A DNA stretch of 64,000 nt from Rhizobium grahamii (GCF_009498215.1 NZ_CP043499.1:372001-436000); one strand, 5' to 3'; counted from the stretch's first letter, positions 41,107 to 50,463 are shown. Numbers and translations: made by a program. Notes: a model not told the origin generated them from the sequence alone.

Positions 41107-42563
41107 CGAGTGGTAGCTTTCGTCTTCCCCGCAAGCTCACGGGCGACAAAGACGGCATGCTCGGTGATCTGCGGCAGCCCCATCAGTTCTCCAAACGTCC
41201 CGCGGGCGAGCGGCCCGGATATCAACAGAGACGGATCCGCCCGGCCATCCGCGTCAATGGCCTCGGATCGCTCGGAACAGCTAATGCCCAGACCGGTTGG
41301 ATCGAGCTGCAGGTGTGATTTGTCGCGCAGATCCGCAAGCCATGCCTGGCTTTCGAGAATGCCGCCATGGGACGGTCCGGTCGTGACGACGACGGCGTCG
41401 AAGCTGCGCTCAATCGACGGACCGTGGCGCAGCTTCAGGTCAACCTCAATGACATCGCCGTTGCGATCGACTTTGCCGAGAGAGGCGGCAAGGACCTCCA
41501 TCCGGCCGGATGCAATCGCCTGATCGATCGCCGCTTCCACCTGCGGCGCGATCCGGAATCTATGCACGTCCCAGAATGGTCTTACGTGGCGGACGATCCG
41601 GCACCGCTCGGCAATCGGCAGATTCCGCCATATCTCATGGCCATGCCCTCGCACCTGATCGATGACGGCGTGCCATGTCACGCCTGCGGCTTTGGCTTCC
41701 GCAATCGCCTGCCTGACATGACGCAAGAGAACAGTCGCACTGTGCGCCGGGGCGGCTTCGAAGTCTCCGAACGGCTCCTGCGGAGCGGGCGCGTGCCCCC
41801 TCGACCGAAGGCCGCGCCGGGAAATCGACGTGATTGGGCCGTGATGCCCCTTCCGGCTGAGTGAGGCGACCACGTCGGCCGCCGTCAATCCGTTGCCGAC
41901 GATCAGCACGCGGTCGTCTGGGCGAACCACGTCCAGTGCCGTGGGACTCGTGGAGTCAGCGACAAAACGCGGGTGCCCGGCCAGACCGGAGAGCGCGCGC
42001 GGCGCGGAGGGTGCCGGATGACTGGTGGCAATCACCAGATAATCCGCGGATGTCTGTCCGCCCTGAGTGTCGATGATCTGCCAAGCCCCGCCCTCGCGGC
42101 GTATGGCGCCCACGACCACACGCTGATGCTTGATGATGCCGGCTTGAACAAGAGGCGAAAGCGCCGAGGCGACATAGGCGCCGAAAACGCTGCGTCTCGG
42201 AAAAAGCGCGCCGTCGGTTCGCAAGGCGTCACTGTCGTCCGCGACGGCGTTTTGGCGCGCGATCCACTCGACGAAATCCTCGGGATGGTCGGGCAGCAGG
42301 CTCATGCGGGCCGCGGGCACGTTGATGCGGTGCGTGGGATCCGGGGTATCATAGGCGAGGCCCTTGCCCAGTTCCGCGCGGGGCTCGAACACAATGATTA
42401 CTGGAGCATCATCCACCGCCAGCTGTGCAAGATGATAGGCCACGCCTGCGCCGGAAACCCCGCCGCCGATGATCGCAACCACCGGGCGGCGATTCTCGTT
42501 CTTGCTGCCGTGTTCGGGGAGTATCACGCTGTCTTGCTTCACTGTAGCGGTCCGGGTCTGCAT
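41103..42563 (-). CDS. YdhS-like FAD/NAD(P)-binding flavoprotein
   Basis: The 486-residue protein has an N-terminal FAD site VVAIIGGGVSGAGVAYHL, LGKGLAYDTPDPTHRINVPA and RMSLLPDHPEDF, and a second nucleotide-binding motif DDRVLIVGNGLTAADVVASL near residue 215. This layout is that of the YdhS/FAD-NAD(P)-binding family of uncharacterised flavoproteins; some relatives work with organosulfur or hydroxyacid metabolism. The gene diverges from metQ with about 250 bases between them. The specific reaction is unknown. Confidence 0.8.
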   Translation of the reverse strand: MQTRTATVKQDSVILPEHGSKNENRRPVVAIIGGGVSGAGVAYHLAQLAVDDAPVIIVFEPRAELGKGLAYDTPDPTHRINVPAARMSLLPDHPEDFVEWIARQNAVADDSDALRTDGALFPRRSVFGAYVASALSPLVQAGIIKHQRVVVGAIRREGGAWQIIDTQGGQTSADYLVIATSHPAPSAPRALSGLAGHPRFVADSTSPTALDVVRPDDRVLIVGNGLTAADVVASLSRKGHHGPITSISRRGLRSRGHAPAPQEPFGDFEAAPAHSATVLLRHVRQAIAEAKAAGVTWHAVIDQVRGHGHEIWRNLPIAERCRIVRHVRPFWDVHRFRIAPQVEAAIDQAIASGRMEVLAASLGKVDRNGDVIEVDLKLRHGPSIERSFDAVVVTTGPSHGGILESQAWLADLRDKSHLQLDPTGLGISCSERSEAIDADGRADPSLLISGPLARGTFGELMGLPQITEHAVFVARELAGKTKATTR

Positions 42564-42641
42564 ATCAGTTGGGGCGAATATTTGTTCTCCGCGCCAGGAT
42601 GGTTTAACTTAGAGTGCGGTAGAGAAGCCGGCAACGACAAT

Positions 42642-42662
42642 ATTCTACAAAATCAGTAGAAT
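42642..42662. promoter_or_regulatory. Inverted repeat in the metQ / flavoprotein divergent region
   Basis: ATTCTAC (42642-42648) and GTAGAAT (42656-42662) form a perfect 7-base inverted repeat around AAAATCA, followed by TTTTT. It lies between divergently transcribed genes about 150 bases before metQ. It may be an operator; a terminator makes less sense here because no gene runs into it from the left. Confidence 0.4.
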
Positions 42663-42810
42663 TTTTATCCCGCTATTTCACTCAAGCGCCGAAGAGTTTT
42701 TCAGTGCTGCAGCGCAATAGAGATCGCCGTGCTTGGTTTATCTCAAGCGGTTTTGAAATTATCTGGCCGTTCGAGGCTTGCCTCATCCATTGAAGACGGG
42801 AAACACCACA

Positions 42811-43647
42811 ATGAATAAGAAGACGTCCGCCACATCGAATCTGACGCGCCGTGCGAGCCTTGCAGCAATCGCCGCCTCGACATTCGCCCTCGTCGCCTTC
42901 GCAGCACCGGTTGCATCGTTCGCCGAAGACAAGTCGATCAAGGTCGGCATTATGAGCGGCGAGGACGAAGATGTCTGGCGCGTCGTTACCGCGGAAGCCG
43001 CCAAGAAGGGTCTCACGATCGAGACGGTTGTCTTCAACGACTACACCCAGCCGAACGAAGCGCTGGAGCGCGGCGAAGTCGACGCTAACGCCTTCCAGCA
43101 CAAGCCCTATCTCGACAACCAGGTAAGCCAGCACGGTTATCATATCGTGCCTGTTGGATACACGGCTGTCTGGCCGATCGGCCTGTATTCCAAGAAGCAC
43201 AAGGCGATTTCCGAGATCGCTGACGGCGCAACGATTGGCGTGCCGAATGATCCGTCGAACGAAGGCCGTGCCTTGCGCGTGCTGCAGAACGAAGGCCTTA
43301 TCAAGCTCAAGGACGGTACGGGCATCCTCGCAACCGTCACCGACATCACCGAAAACCCGAAGAATGTCGAGATCAAGGAACTTGATGCCGGCGTCGTCGG
43401 TCGCGCCATCGATGATCTGGACGCTGCGGTGGTCAACACGGACTGGGCCTTGAAGGCTGGATTGTCTGCGTCCGACCGCATCGCCCAGGAGCCTGTTGCC
43501 GACAATCCTTATCGCAACTTCATCGCCGTCAAGCAGGGCAGCGAGAACGAAGCATGGGTAAAGACCCTCGTTTCGTCTTACCAGAACGATACCGTTAAGG
43601 CAGAGTTCGACAAGGTGTATAAGGGAACTGGCGTCAGCGCCTACTGA
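42811..43647 (+). CDS. metQ: MetQ/NlpA-family substrate-binding protein
   Basis: The 278-residue protein has a Tat-like or Sec signal (NLTRRASLAAIAASTFALVA) and the MetQ fold: IKVGIMSGEDEDVW, GLTIETVVFNDYTQPNEAL, DANAFQHKPYLDNQ with the ligand-pocket residues, and ATIGVPNDPSNEGRALRVL. No lipobox cysteine is visible, so it is a soluble periplasmic protein. MetQ binds methionine; the neighbouring monooxygenase and TauABC suggest that this paralogue may carry another sulfur compound. It is followed by a strong stem-loop and metN. Confidence 0.88.
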   Translation: MNKKTSATSNLTRRASLAAIAASTFALVAFAAPVASFAEDKSIKVGIMSGEDEDVWRVVTAEAAKKGLTIETVVFNDYTQPNEALERGEVDANAFQHKPYLDNQVSQHGYHIVPVGYTAVWPIGLYSKKHKAISEIADGATIGVPNDPSNEGRALRVLQNEGLIKLKDGTGILATVTDITENPKNVEIKELDAGVVGRAIDDLDAAVVNTDWALKAGLSASDRIAQEPVADNPYRNFIAVKQGSENEAWVKTLVSSYQNDTVKAEFDKVYKGTGVSAY

Positions 43648-43682
43648 TATAGATTCGCGCCGAGGGGTTGGGCGCGTTGAAC

Positions 43683-43717
43683 AAGGCGGTCCGGGCGTTC
43701 CTTGCCCGGGCCGCCTT
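43683..43717 (+). terminator. Stem-loop between metQ and metN
   Basis: AAGGCGGTCCGGGC (43683-43696) pairs with GCCCGGGCCGCCTT (43704-43717) with one G-T mismatch around GTTCCTT. No long T-run follows, so partial termination or 3' protection of the metQ message is more likely than complete termination. Confidence 0.6.
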
Positions 43718-43740
43718 GGGCGTTTCCGAAGGGAAAGAAC

Positions 43741-44826
43741 ATGAACTCAATAGTATCGGCCTCCGGAGCCGCGACAAAGACGGAGGCGGCATCGGCAGAA
43801 GTGGTCCGCCTCGTTGATGTCCAGCGCCATTTTGGCGCGACCGCTGCGCTCGATGGCATATCGCTTGCTGTTCACAAGGGTGAAATCCTTGGCATTATCG
43901 GGCGAAGCGGTGCCGGAAAATCTACCCTGATCCGCTGCCTCAACGGTCTGGAGCGTCCCGACAGCGGTGAGATCGAGATCGAGGGCCGCAGCATTGTCGG
44001 TCTCGATGAAAAGGACCTGCAGCCACTGCGCCGGCGCGTCGGCATGATCTTCCAGCATTTCAATCTGCTGTCGTCGAAGACGGTGGAAGAGAACGTGGCG
44101 CTGCCGCTGAAGATCGCCGGTGTCGCGCGGGCCGAACGCCTGAAACGGGCGCACGAACTGCTGGATCTCGTCGGGCTTGCCGGCAAGGCCAAGGACTACC
44201 CATCGTCATTGTCCGGTGGCCAGAAGCAGCGTGTCGGTATCGCGCGCGCACTCGCAGCCCGGCCGGCGCTGCTTCTCTCAGACGAGGCGACATCGGCGCT
44301 CGATCCGGAGACGACGCGCTCGATCCTTACCTTGCTCAAGGATATCAACCGGAAGCTTGGCCTGACGATCATCCTCATCACGCACGAGATGGAGGTGGTA
44401 CGCAGCATTGCCGATCGCGTCGCCGTCATCGACGCCGGTCGCATCGTCGAAGAAGGGCAGGTCTGGTCAGTTTTCGCAGACCCCAAGGCGCCCATTACCC
44501 AGAGCCTGCTTTCCGGCAGCCGCCCGCAGTTGCCTGAGCACATTGCCGCGCGCCTGTCGCCGACATCGGGCGACGAAGCGATCCTCAGCATCGACATGGC
44601 AGGGCCGGCGGCACAAGGGGCTGTCTTTGCCGATCTCTCCTCCGCGCTGCCGGGATCCTTCCGGCTCGTCCACGGCGGGATCGATCATATTCAGAACCAG
44701 CCGGTGGCACGGTTCTTCATTGCCGTGCCAACGCGCGATCCAGCCTTGAAGGACAAGGTTCTGCAGTTCTTGAAGGCCCGCTCCGCGCGGGTGGAGGTTC
44801 TCGGCTATGACACCGATCATGTTTAA
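43741..44826 (+). CDS. metN: Methionine-type ABC transporter ATP-binding protein MetN
   Basis: The 361-residue ATPase has Walker A GRSGAGKST near 60-68, MIFQHFNLLSSKTV, signature LSGGQKQRVGIARALA, Walker B LLLSDEATSALD and LITHEMEVV. The 'FQHFNLL' and 'DEATSALDP' forms are typical of MetN. The C-terminal 100 residues form the NIL domain, which binds methionine and inhibits transport in the E. coli homologue. It overlaps metI by 20 bases. Confidence 0.92.
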   Translation: MNSIVSASGAATKTEAASAEVVRLVDVQRHFGATAALDGISLAVHKGEILGIIGRSGAGKSTLIRCLNGLERPDSGEIEIEGRSIVGLDEKDLQPLRRRVGMIFQHFNLLSSKTVEENVALPLKIAGVARAERLKRAHELLDLVGLAGKAKDYPSSLSGGQKQRVGIARALAARPALLLSDEATSALDPETTRSILTLLKDINRKLGLTIILITHEMEVVRSIADRVAVIDAGRIVEEGQVWSVFADPKAPITQSLLSGSRPQLPEHIAARLSPTSGDEAILSIDMAGPAAQGAVFADLSSALPGSFRLVHGGIDHIQNQPVARFFIAVPTRDPALKDKVLQFLKARSARVEVLGYDTDHV

Positions 44827-45460
44827 TCTTCTGCTTCGTTCCCTCTGGGAAACGATCCTGATGACGGGTGCATCCGGCCTGATCTCGCTGGTCTTCGGCT
44901 TGCCGCTCGGCCTTGCGCTGGTTCTCACGAACAAGGGCGGGATTGCCGAAAACGCATGGATAAACGGTGTCCTTGGCGCCATCATCAATGGCTTTCGTTC
45001 GGTGCCGTTCATCATCCTGCTGGTCGCGCTGATCCCCCTCACGCGCCTGATTGTCGGGACAGCACTCGGCACCTGGGCTGCCATCGTACCGCTCGCCATC
45101 GCGGCGACACCCTACTACGCCCGTATCGCAGAAGTATCGCTGCGCGAGGTCGATCGTGGTTTGATCGATGCTGTCCGCGCCATGGGTGGCAATCGCTGGA
45201 CGATCGTTCGCGAGGTCCTGGTTCCAGAAGCGCTGCCAGGCATCGTCGCGGGGTTCACCGTGACACTGGTGACCCTGATCGGCGCCTCGGCTATGGCGGG
45301 CGCGATCGGCGCCGGTGGTCTCGGCGATCTTGCGATCCGCTATGGTTACCAACGCTTCGAGACGACAATCATGGTCGCGGTGGTTGCCGTCCTGATCGTG
45401 CTTGTTTGCGGCATTCAATGGCTGGGCGATCGACTGGTCACCAGGCTCGACCACAAGTAG
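44807..45460 (+). CDS. metI: Methionine-type ABC transporter permease MetI
   Basis: The 217-residue permease has five to six helices and the MetI landmarks GFRSVPFIILLVALIPLTR, SLREVDRGLIDAVRAMGG, and GAIGAGGLGDLAIRYGYQRF. It starts inside the end of metN and its stop abuts the stop of the convergent monooxygenase gene at 45461. An ATG at 44819 is a possible alternative start. Confidence 0.93.
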   Translation: MTPIMFNLLLRSLWETILMTGASGLISLVFGLPLGLALVLTNKGGIAENAWINGVLGAIINGFRSVPFIILLVALIPLTRLIVGTALGTWAAIVPLAIAATPYYARIAEVSLREVDRGLIDAVRAMGGNRWTIVREVLVPEALPGIVAGFTVTLVTLIGASAMAGAIGAGGLGDLAIRYGYQRFETTIMVAVVAVLIVLVCGIQWLGDRLVTRLDHK

Positions 45461-46816
45461 TCAGCGGCGAAACGCGGCGGCAGGGTGACAAGACGGCAGC
45501 CTGCCGCTGCCGCCGAACAGCTTCTGCCTTAGCGGTCCCTCGGTATAATCCGCCTTGAACAGCCCCCGTTCCTGCAGGACCGGTACGACGAGATCGACAA
45601 AGTCGCGCAGGCTCTCGGGCGCAACGGTGCGCGCGAGATTGAAACCATCCAGGCAGCCGTCGGAAACCCACGTCGCCAGCCGATCCGCCACCTGCTCGGC
45701 CGATCCGACGATCGGTTTCATCCGGCTGCCTAAGACCATCTGGTCGATGATCTCGCGCAACGTCACCGGTTTCGGCGCTTCCTTCGTAATCGCTGCGAGT
45801 GCCGACTGGTTGGCGTTGGTGGATTTCTGCTCGATCGGGTCGTCCAGGCCGTACTTCGAGAAATCGACGCCCGTCGACGCGGAGTAATGCGCGAGCGAGG
45901 CTTCCACGCTTGCGTGCCTGCGATAGTCCTCGAGCTTGTCCTGCGCCTCCTTCTCGGTACGACCGACGACGACAGTAACGAGGCCGAGAACATTGAGGGC
46001 ATCGGCTCCGCGCCCGAAGACTTCCGCTTTGCGCTTCAGGGCTTCAACGGTCGGCTTTGCCGCTTGCGGGGTTGGCGTGGCAACGAAGACGCATTCTGCA
46101 TGGCGAGCCGCGAAATCCTGCCCGCGTGCCGAGGCGCCCGCCTGGAAGAGCAGCGGCGTGCGCTGCGGCGATGGCTGCGAAAGATGAATGCCTTCCATCT
46201 TGTAGTATCGGCCATCGTGTTTCACGGCCCGGACTTTCGAAGGGTCGGCGAAGGTTGCCTGTATCCGATCGGCGCGCACGGCATCGTCGTCCCAGCTGCC
46301 CTCCCAAAGCTTGTAGAGGATTTCGAGATACTCCTCCGCCGCGTCGTAGCGCGCGTCATGCTCAGGCAACTTGTCAAAGCCCATGGCGCGCGCGGCACTA
46401 TCGAGATAGCCGGTGACGATATTCCAGCCGATCCGTCCCTTGGTCAGGTGGTCAAGCGTCGACATACGCCGGGCCAACAGGTACGGCGGCTCGTAGGTGG
46501 TGTTGACCGTGACTCCGAAGCCGAGATGCCTGGTGGCGTAGGCCATGGCCGAGATGGGCATCAGCGGATCGTTGACCGGAATCTGCGCGCCAGCCCTTAT
46601 CACGGCTGCCGGGCTACCCTCGAAGACGTCGTAGACGCCGACGATGTCAGCCAGGAAAATGCCGTCGAGCTTGCCTCGCTCGGCCGTGCGGGCAAAATCC
46701 ACCCAGTAGTCGAGGTCGGTGTACTGAAGGGACGTATCGCGCGGATGCGTCCACATGCCGTGATTGATATGGCCAACGCAGTTCATGTCGAATGCGTAGA
46801 TCTGCATCTGCTTCAT
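45461..46816 (-). CDS. DszA/NtaA-type FMN-dependent monooxygenase
   Basis: From the ATG at 46816 the protein has 451 residues. It is a bacterial luciferase-like monooxygenase of the NtaA/SnaA/DszA branch: AERGKLDGIFLADIVGVYD, RHLGFGVTVNTTYEPPYLL, GRIGWNIVTGYLDSAARAMG and PLLFQAGASARGQDFAARHA. Such enzymes need FMNH2 from a reductase and cleave C-S or C-N bonds in compounds such as sulfones or chelators. No reductase gene is next to it. Its place between MetQNI and TauABC suggests it oxidises an imported organosulfur compound. Confidence 0.9.
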   Translation of the reverse strand: MKQMQIYAFDMNCVGHINHGMWTHPRDTSLQYTDLDYWVDFARTAERGKLDGIFLADIVGVYDVFEGSPAAVIRAGAQIPVNDPLMPISAMAYATRHLGFGVTVNTTYEPPYLLARRMSTLDHLTKGRIGWNIVTGYLDSAARAMGFDKLPEHDARYDAAEEYLEILYKLWEGSWDDDAVRADRIQATFADPSKVRAVKHDGRYYKMEGIHLSQPSPQRTPLLFQAGASARGQDFAARHAECVFVATPTPQAAKPTVEALKRKAEVFGRGADALNVLGLVTVVVGRTEKEAQDKLEDYRRHASVEASLAHYSASTGVDFSKYGLDDPIEQKSTNANQSALAAITKEAPKPVTLREIIDQMVLGSRMKPIVGSAEQVADRLATWVSDGCLDGFNLARTVAPESLRDFVDLVVPVLQERGLFKADYTEGPLRQKLFGGSGRLPSCHPAAAFRR

Positions 46817-46880
46817 GTTTCGCTTCCCCATGCCGGCGGGCCCGCCGGTGGCGAGCTATGAGAAGACTCTTGTCCTCTCG

Positions 46881-47735
46881 CTAGCTCTTACCTTTCCACG
46901 GAACGAGGGTGGCTTCCAAGAGCCGGATGGCAGCGCTGAAGGCAAATGCACAGGCGGCGATGATGCCGATGCCGACGAAAACGACGTCGGTTGCCAGAAA
47001 CTGGGACGCCGACATGATCATGTACCCGATGCCGCGATTGGAAGCGATCAGTTCGGCCGCGACAAGCGTACCCCAGCCGACTCCGAGCGCGATGCGGATA
47101 CCGGTGAGGATTTCCGGCAGCGCCGACGGCAAGACGATGCTGATCAGAAGCTGCCATGGCCGCGCACCAAGCGACCGCGCTGCGTTGACGCGTTCGATCG
47201 GCAGGGAGCGCACACCGGCTTGGGCCGAAAGGCAGATCGGGGCGAACATCGCGAGCACGAGAAGCGTGACCTTCGACGTCTCGCCAATGCCGAGCCAGAT
47301 TATCATCAGAGGCAGGTAGGCGAGTGGCGGCAACGGCCAGTAGAATTCGATTGGCGTATCGAAGACGCCCTTCGCCCAGCGACTGAGCCCCATCAGCAGA
47401 CCCATCGGGATACCCGCGGCGATCGCGATCGCGGCTGCCGTTGCGATTCTGAACAGGCTCGCGGAGACATGTTCTCCGAGCGAAGCTCCGGCATAACCGT
47501 CACGATAGACCGCCGCGATCTGTGTGAGCACTTCCTGCGGCGTCGGCAGGAACAGGCGTGGCACCAGACCCAGCTTTGCAATGAGCCACCAGGCAACGAT
47601 CAGAAAGACAGCCGTTGCCATGCTGATAAGGACCGTGTTGCCTTCTCCCGCGCCGAAACCCTTCATGTGGACGAATTTGGGCTGGTCGGCTTCCGTGCGG
47701 ATGACCACGCCGCGTGTTTCGATAGCGTCGCTCAT
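46881..47735 (-). CDS. tauC: Taurine-type ABC transporter permease TauC
   Basis: The 284-residue permease closely follows E. coli TauC over its central part: PIEFYWPLPPLAYLPLMIIW, LGIGETSKVTLLVLAMFAP, LPEILTGIRIALGVGWGTLV, AAELIASNRGIGYM and QFLATDVVF. It has about six helices and forms the inner-membrane channel for taurine or a related sulfonate. Its start overlaps the tauB stop (47732-47735). An N-terminal polar extension of 30 residues is present. Confidence 0.9.
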   Translation of the reverse strand: MSDAIETRGVVIRTEADQPKFVHMKGFGAGEGNTVLISMATAVFLIVAWWLIAKLGLVPRLFLPTPQEVLTQIAAVYRDGYAGASLGEHVSASLFRIATAAAIAIAAGIPMGLLMGLSRWAKGVFDTPIEFYWPLPPLAYLPLMIIWLGIGETSKVTLLVLAMFAPICLSAQAGVRSLPIERVNAARSLGARPWQLLISIVLPSALPEILTGIRIALGVGWGTLVAAELIASNRGIGYMIMSASQFLATDVVFVGIGIIAACAFAFSAAIRLLEATLVPWKGKS

Positions 47736-48523
47736 TCCGCGGCACTCCTGATGTGGTCGGCGCCATGGAGAATGGTCCGGATTTCTTCTCGCAAGCTCGC
47801 AAACTCCGGGGCGGTCTTAACCGCTCGAGCATCGCCAGTCCGAGCAAACTCCCGAACGAAATCGAGATCGAAACGCGCGACGATGCGGCCAGGGCGCGGC
47901 GACATCACGATAACCTGCGTCCCGAGGAAGAGTGCTTCCTCGATCGAGTGGGTGATGAAGAATATGCGTTTTCCGGTTGCCTTCCAGATCGAGACCAGCA
48001 GTTCCTGCATCTGCTCTCGTGTCAGGCTGTCGAGCGCTCCAAACGGTTCGTCCATCAGCAGGATTTCGGGATCTGCTGCCAGTGCGCGCGCAATGCCGAC
48101 GCGCTGCCGCATGCCGCCGGAGAGTTCATAAGGAAATGAGTTCGCGAAATCCTGAAGTCCGACCAGGGATAGGAGTTCTTCAGCGCGTGCGCGTCGCGCC
48201 GCTTTTGGAGCGCCTGCAAACTGCAGTCCAAGCGCGACGTTGTCGACGACCGATTTCCAGGGCAGCAGCGTGTCTTTCTGGAAGACAACGCCGCGGTCCG
48301 CACCGGGACGCGTGACTGGTCGCCCGTCGAGGGTAATCGTGCCTGAGGAGAGCGGGAGAAAGCCGGCGATCGCGTTCAACAATGTGGATTTTCCGCAACC
48401 GGAGGCGCCGAGCGCCACGACGAAACTGCTGTCCGCAATATCGAGCGAGACACGGTCCAGCGCATGGACCGTGCGGCCTTCCCGCGTTCGGAAATAGACG
48501 CTTGCGTGATCAACTTTGAGCAT
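47732..48523 (-). CDS. tauB: Taurine-type ABC transporter ATP-binding protein TauB
   Basis: The 263-residue ATPase starts at the ATG at 48523 and has Walker A GASGCGKST near 38-46, VFQKDTLLPWKSVVDNVALG, signature LSGGMRQRVGIARALA, Walker B ILLMDEPFGALD and FFITHSIEEALFL. 'DEPFGALD' is typical of the nitrate/sulfonate/taurine ATPases. It couples to tauC by overlapping ends and follows tauA by about 75 bases. An in-frame ATG at 48538 is possible. Confidence 0.9.
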   Translation of the reverse strand: MLKVDHASVYFRTREGRTVHALDRVSLDIADSSFVVALGASGCGKSTLLNAIAGFLPLSSGTITLDGRPVTRPGADRGVVFQKDTLLPWKSVVDNVALGLQFAGAPKAARRARAEELLSLVGLQDFANSFPYELSGGMRQRVGIARALAADPEILLMDEPFGALDSLTREQMQELLVSIWKATGKRIFFITHSIEEALFLGTQVIVMSPRPGRIVARFDLDFVREFARTGDARAVKTAPEFASLREEIRTILHGADHIRSAAE

Positions 48524-48598
48524 ATGTCGTCTCTTCATGATGTGACGCTGGCGCGGATATCGCGCCAGCGTGCCGGGATGGGAGGATTATTGGCTGTT

Positions 48599-49612
48599 TC
48601 AGTTGCTGGCGTTGACAAGCGCATCCGGCGTCACGAAGGCCGCGTAGCTCGGCAGGACTTCCGTCACCTTGCCCTGGTCCTTCAGGAACGCGGCGGTATC
48701 CTTGAGGATCTTGGCGGCACCCGACTTTTCGCCGCCGCCGAGCCATGCTTCGGAGGCCTGCACCTCGGGCGTCAGGAGGGTCAGGTTCTTGAGTGCAGCG
48801 GCCTGCTGTTCAGCCGTTCCGCCGAGCGCCTTGGCGAGCAGCTTGGCATTCTCGCTGTCTGCATCCCAAGCCTTCTTGTCCGCCGCGAAGGAGGCGTAGT
48901 ACTTGTTGATGACGCCTGCGAAGCCCTTCAGGAAGGCCGGGTTTTCATCGGCGAATTTCGAGGCGGCGACCCAGGCAGAAAAGGTCGGAGCACCCTTGTC
49001 CGCGACGTCCTTGGAGGTCACGAGGACTTTGCCGTTCTTTTTCAGTTCGGTCAGCGCGGGATCCCATACAAAGCCACCATCAATGTCACCCCGGTTGTAG
49101 CTGGCGACGATTTCCGGCTGCGGAATTGCAAAGACCTGCACATCCTTTTCCGTCAGTCCCAGCGACTTGATCAGTGCCAGCAGCTGATAATGGTCCGTGG
49201 AGACCGGTGCTGCGGCAAGCTTCTTGCCCTTCAGATCGGAGAGAGACGAAATGCCCGATCCGTTGCGAACGACAAGCGCTTCGTCGATTCCCGAGATCGA
49301 GGAGAGATAGAAGGCCTTGACCTCAAGGCCGCGGGAGGTGGCAGCCGCAAACGGGCTTGAGCCGACATAACCGACCTGAACGTCACCCGAGGCGATGGCG
49401 GCGAAGATTTCGGCGCCGGAATTGAACTTGCGGAAGTCGATCTCGTAGCCGGTCGCCTTGGCAAATTCGCCGTTGGCGATTGCGACGGAAGACGGCAGAG
49501 CGTCGGTCTGATAGGCAACCACAACCTTCTTGTCGGCGGCTTGGACCACAAACGGTGCCAGCAGGCTGGCGGAGCCGAGAGTAATCGCCGCCAATAGTGT
49601 TCTGATATTCAT
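48599..49612 (-). CDS. tauA: Taurine-type ABC transporter substrate-binding protein TauA
   Basis: The 337-residue protein has a signal peptide (AITLGSASLLAPFVVQAAD) and closely follows TauA: VVVAYQTDALPSSVAIANG, FRKFNSGAEIFAAIASGDVQ, VGYVGSSPFAAATSRG, DLKGKKLAAAPVSTDHYQLL and YNRGDIDGGFVWDPAL. It binds taurine or another aliphatic sulfonate in the periplasm. It is the first gene of tauABC. No tauD dioxygenase is present in the window; the flavin monooxygenase at 45461 may serve instead. Confidence 0.9.
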   Translation of the reverse strand: MNIRTLLAAITLGSASLLAPFVVQAADKKVVVAYQTDALPSSVAIANGEFAKATGYEIDFRKFNSGAEIFAAIASGDVQVGYVGSSPFAAATSRGLEVKAFYLSSISGIDEALVVRNGSGISSLSDLKGKKLAAAPVSTDHYQLLALIKSLGLTEKDVQVFAIPQPEIVASYNRGDIDGGFVWDPALTELKKNGKVLVTSKDVADKGAPTFSAWVAASKFADENPAFLKGFAGVINKYYASFAADKKAWDADSENAKLLAKALGGTAEQQAAALKNLTLLTPEVQASEAWLGGGEKSGAAKILKDTAAFLKDQGKVTEVLPSYAAFVTPDALVNASN

Positions 49613-49807
49613 GTTTCGCCCCCTTGCGGCTGAGCATAGGCTTCAGCGCTTGAACTTGTTTCGACATGGAAACACTAGGGCGGCGGGCAGCCCGCACACA
49701 GATAAAACTATCTATTTTATATACTATAGCGACAATATTGTTTTCTGCTTTATTTCCAGGTCGGCGGTTGCGACCTAGACCACCAATATGCCGTGGATAG
49801 TCAGCGA

Positions 49808-50392
49808 TCACGCCGCGTCTATGGTGATGAGGTAGCAGAGCGCCTGACCTGTGAGCGACACGACGGTATCGATAGCGCCCTCCACGAGAAACGCGTCGCC
49901 GGTATCGAGAACAACGGGTTCACTCGCCCATTCCAGCGACAACGTGCCGTGCTGACACAACAGAAGCCAGGTCCCGCTGGTAACATGAGCGCTGGACTGG
50001 CCATCGATTTGGGTGCGCTCTACCTGATGGTGCAGGCGCCCACGACGCGTCATTACGTTCAGGTCCGTGATCGGGCCGCCGGGAAGGGTGGCGGACACAG
50101 CAACGTCGGCGGGGAAGGAGAGGGGCTCGCTCGCTGTCGTCAATACGCGCGGCTCTGCACCATCGATCACGAGTGCCATGCCGTCCCCCTCGAGGATCGA
50201 CAGTGTCCGATCAATCCCGGCGAAGATCGAAAACGGCCCATCGGCCGCAACCGTCGCCATGCTGACGCGCCAGTCCAAATCGGAGAGCGCTGCATCCGGA
50301 GGTGACACGGCAATCTCGACGGTCTCGCCGCCGCCATTCTTCCACGGCATGCGGCGGTAGGAACTGGCTTTCAGGACGCGGGCGTGAGGCAT
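49808..50392 (-). CDS. hutD: HutD-family protein
   Basis: The 194-residue cupin-like protein starts at the ATG at 50392 behind GGAG. It has the HutD signature SYRRMPWKNGGGETVEIAV, DWRVSMATVAADGPFSIFAG, RTLSILEGDGMAL and a C-terminal barrel with GDAFLVEGA. HutD is thought to limit or fine-tune histidine utilisation. Here it is separated from hutU by a toxin-antitoxin pair on the other strand, so it probably has its own promoter. A farther in-frame start at 50431 is less likely. Confidence 0.9.
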   Translation of the reverse strand: MPHARVLKASSYRRMPWKNGGGETVEIAVSPPDAALSDLDWRVSMATVAADGPFSIFAGIDRTLSILEGDGMALVIDGAEPRVLTTASEPLSFPADVAVSATLPGGPITDLNVMTRRGRLHHQVERTQIDGQSSAHVTSGTWLLLCQHGTLSLEWASEPVVLDTGDAFLVEGAIDTVVSLTGQALCYLITIDAA

Positions 50393-50463
50393 TGTATCTC
50401 CGACATTGTAAAAGAAGGCCAAGTGAACCAAGCTTAGCGAACTAAGTCCACGCCGAGGCCGCC

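Noticed and set aside
45887..48131. Long plus-strand frames opposite the monooxygenase, tauC and tauB
   Set aside because: Composition is unlike a real protein, and the minus-strand genes have clear motifs.
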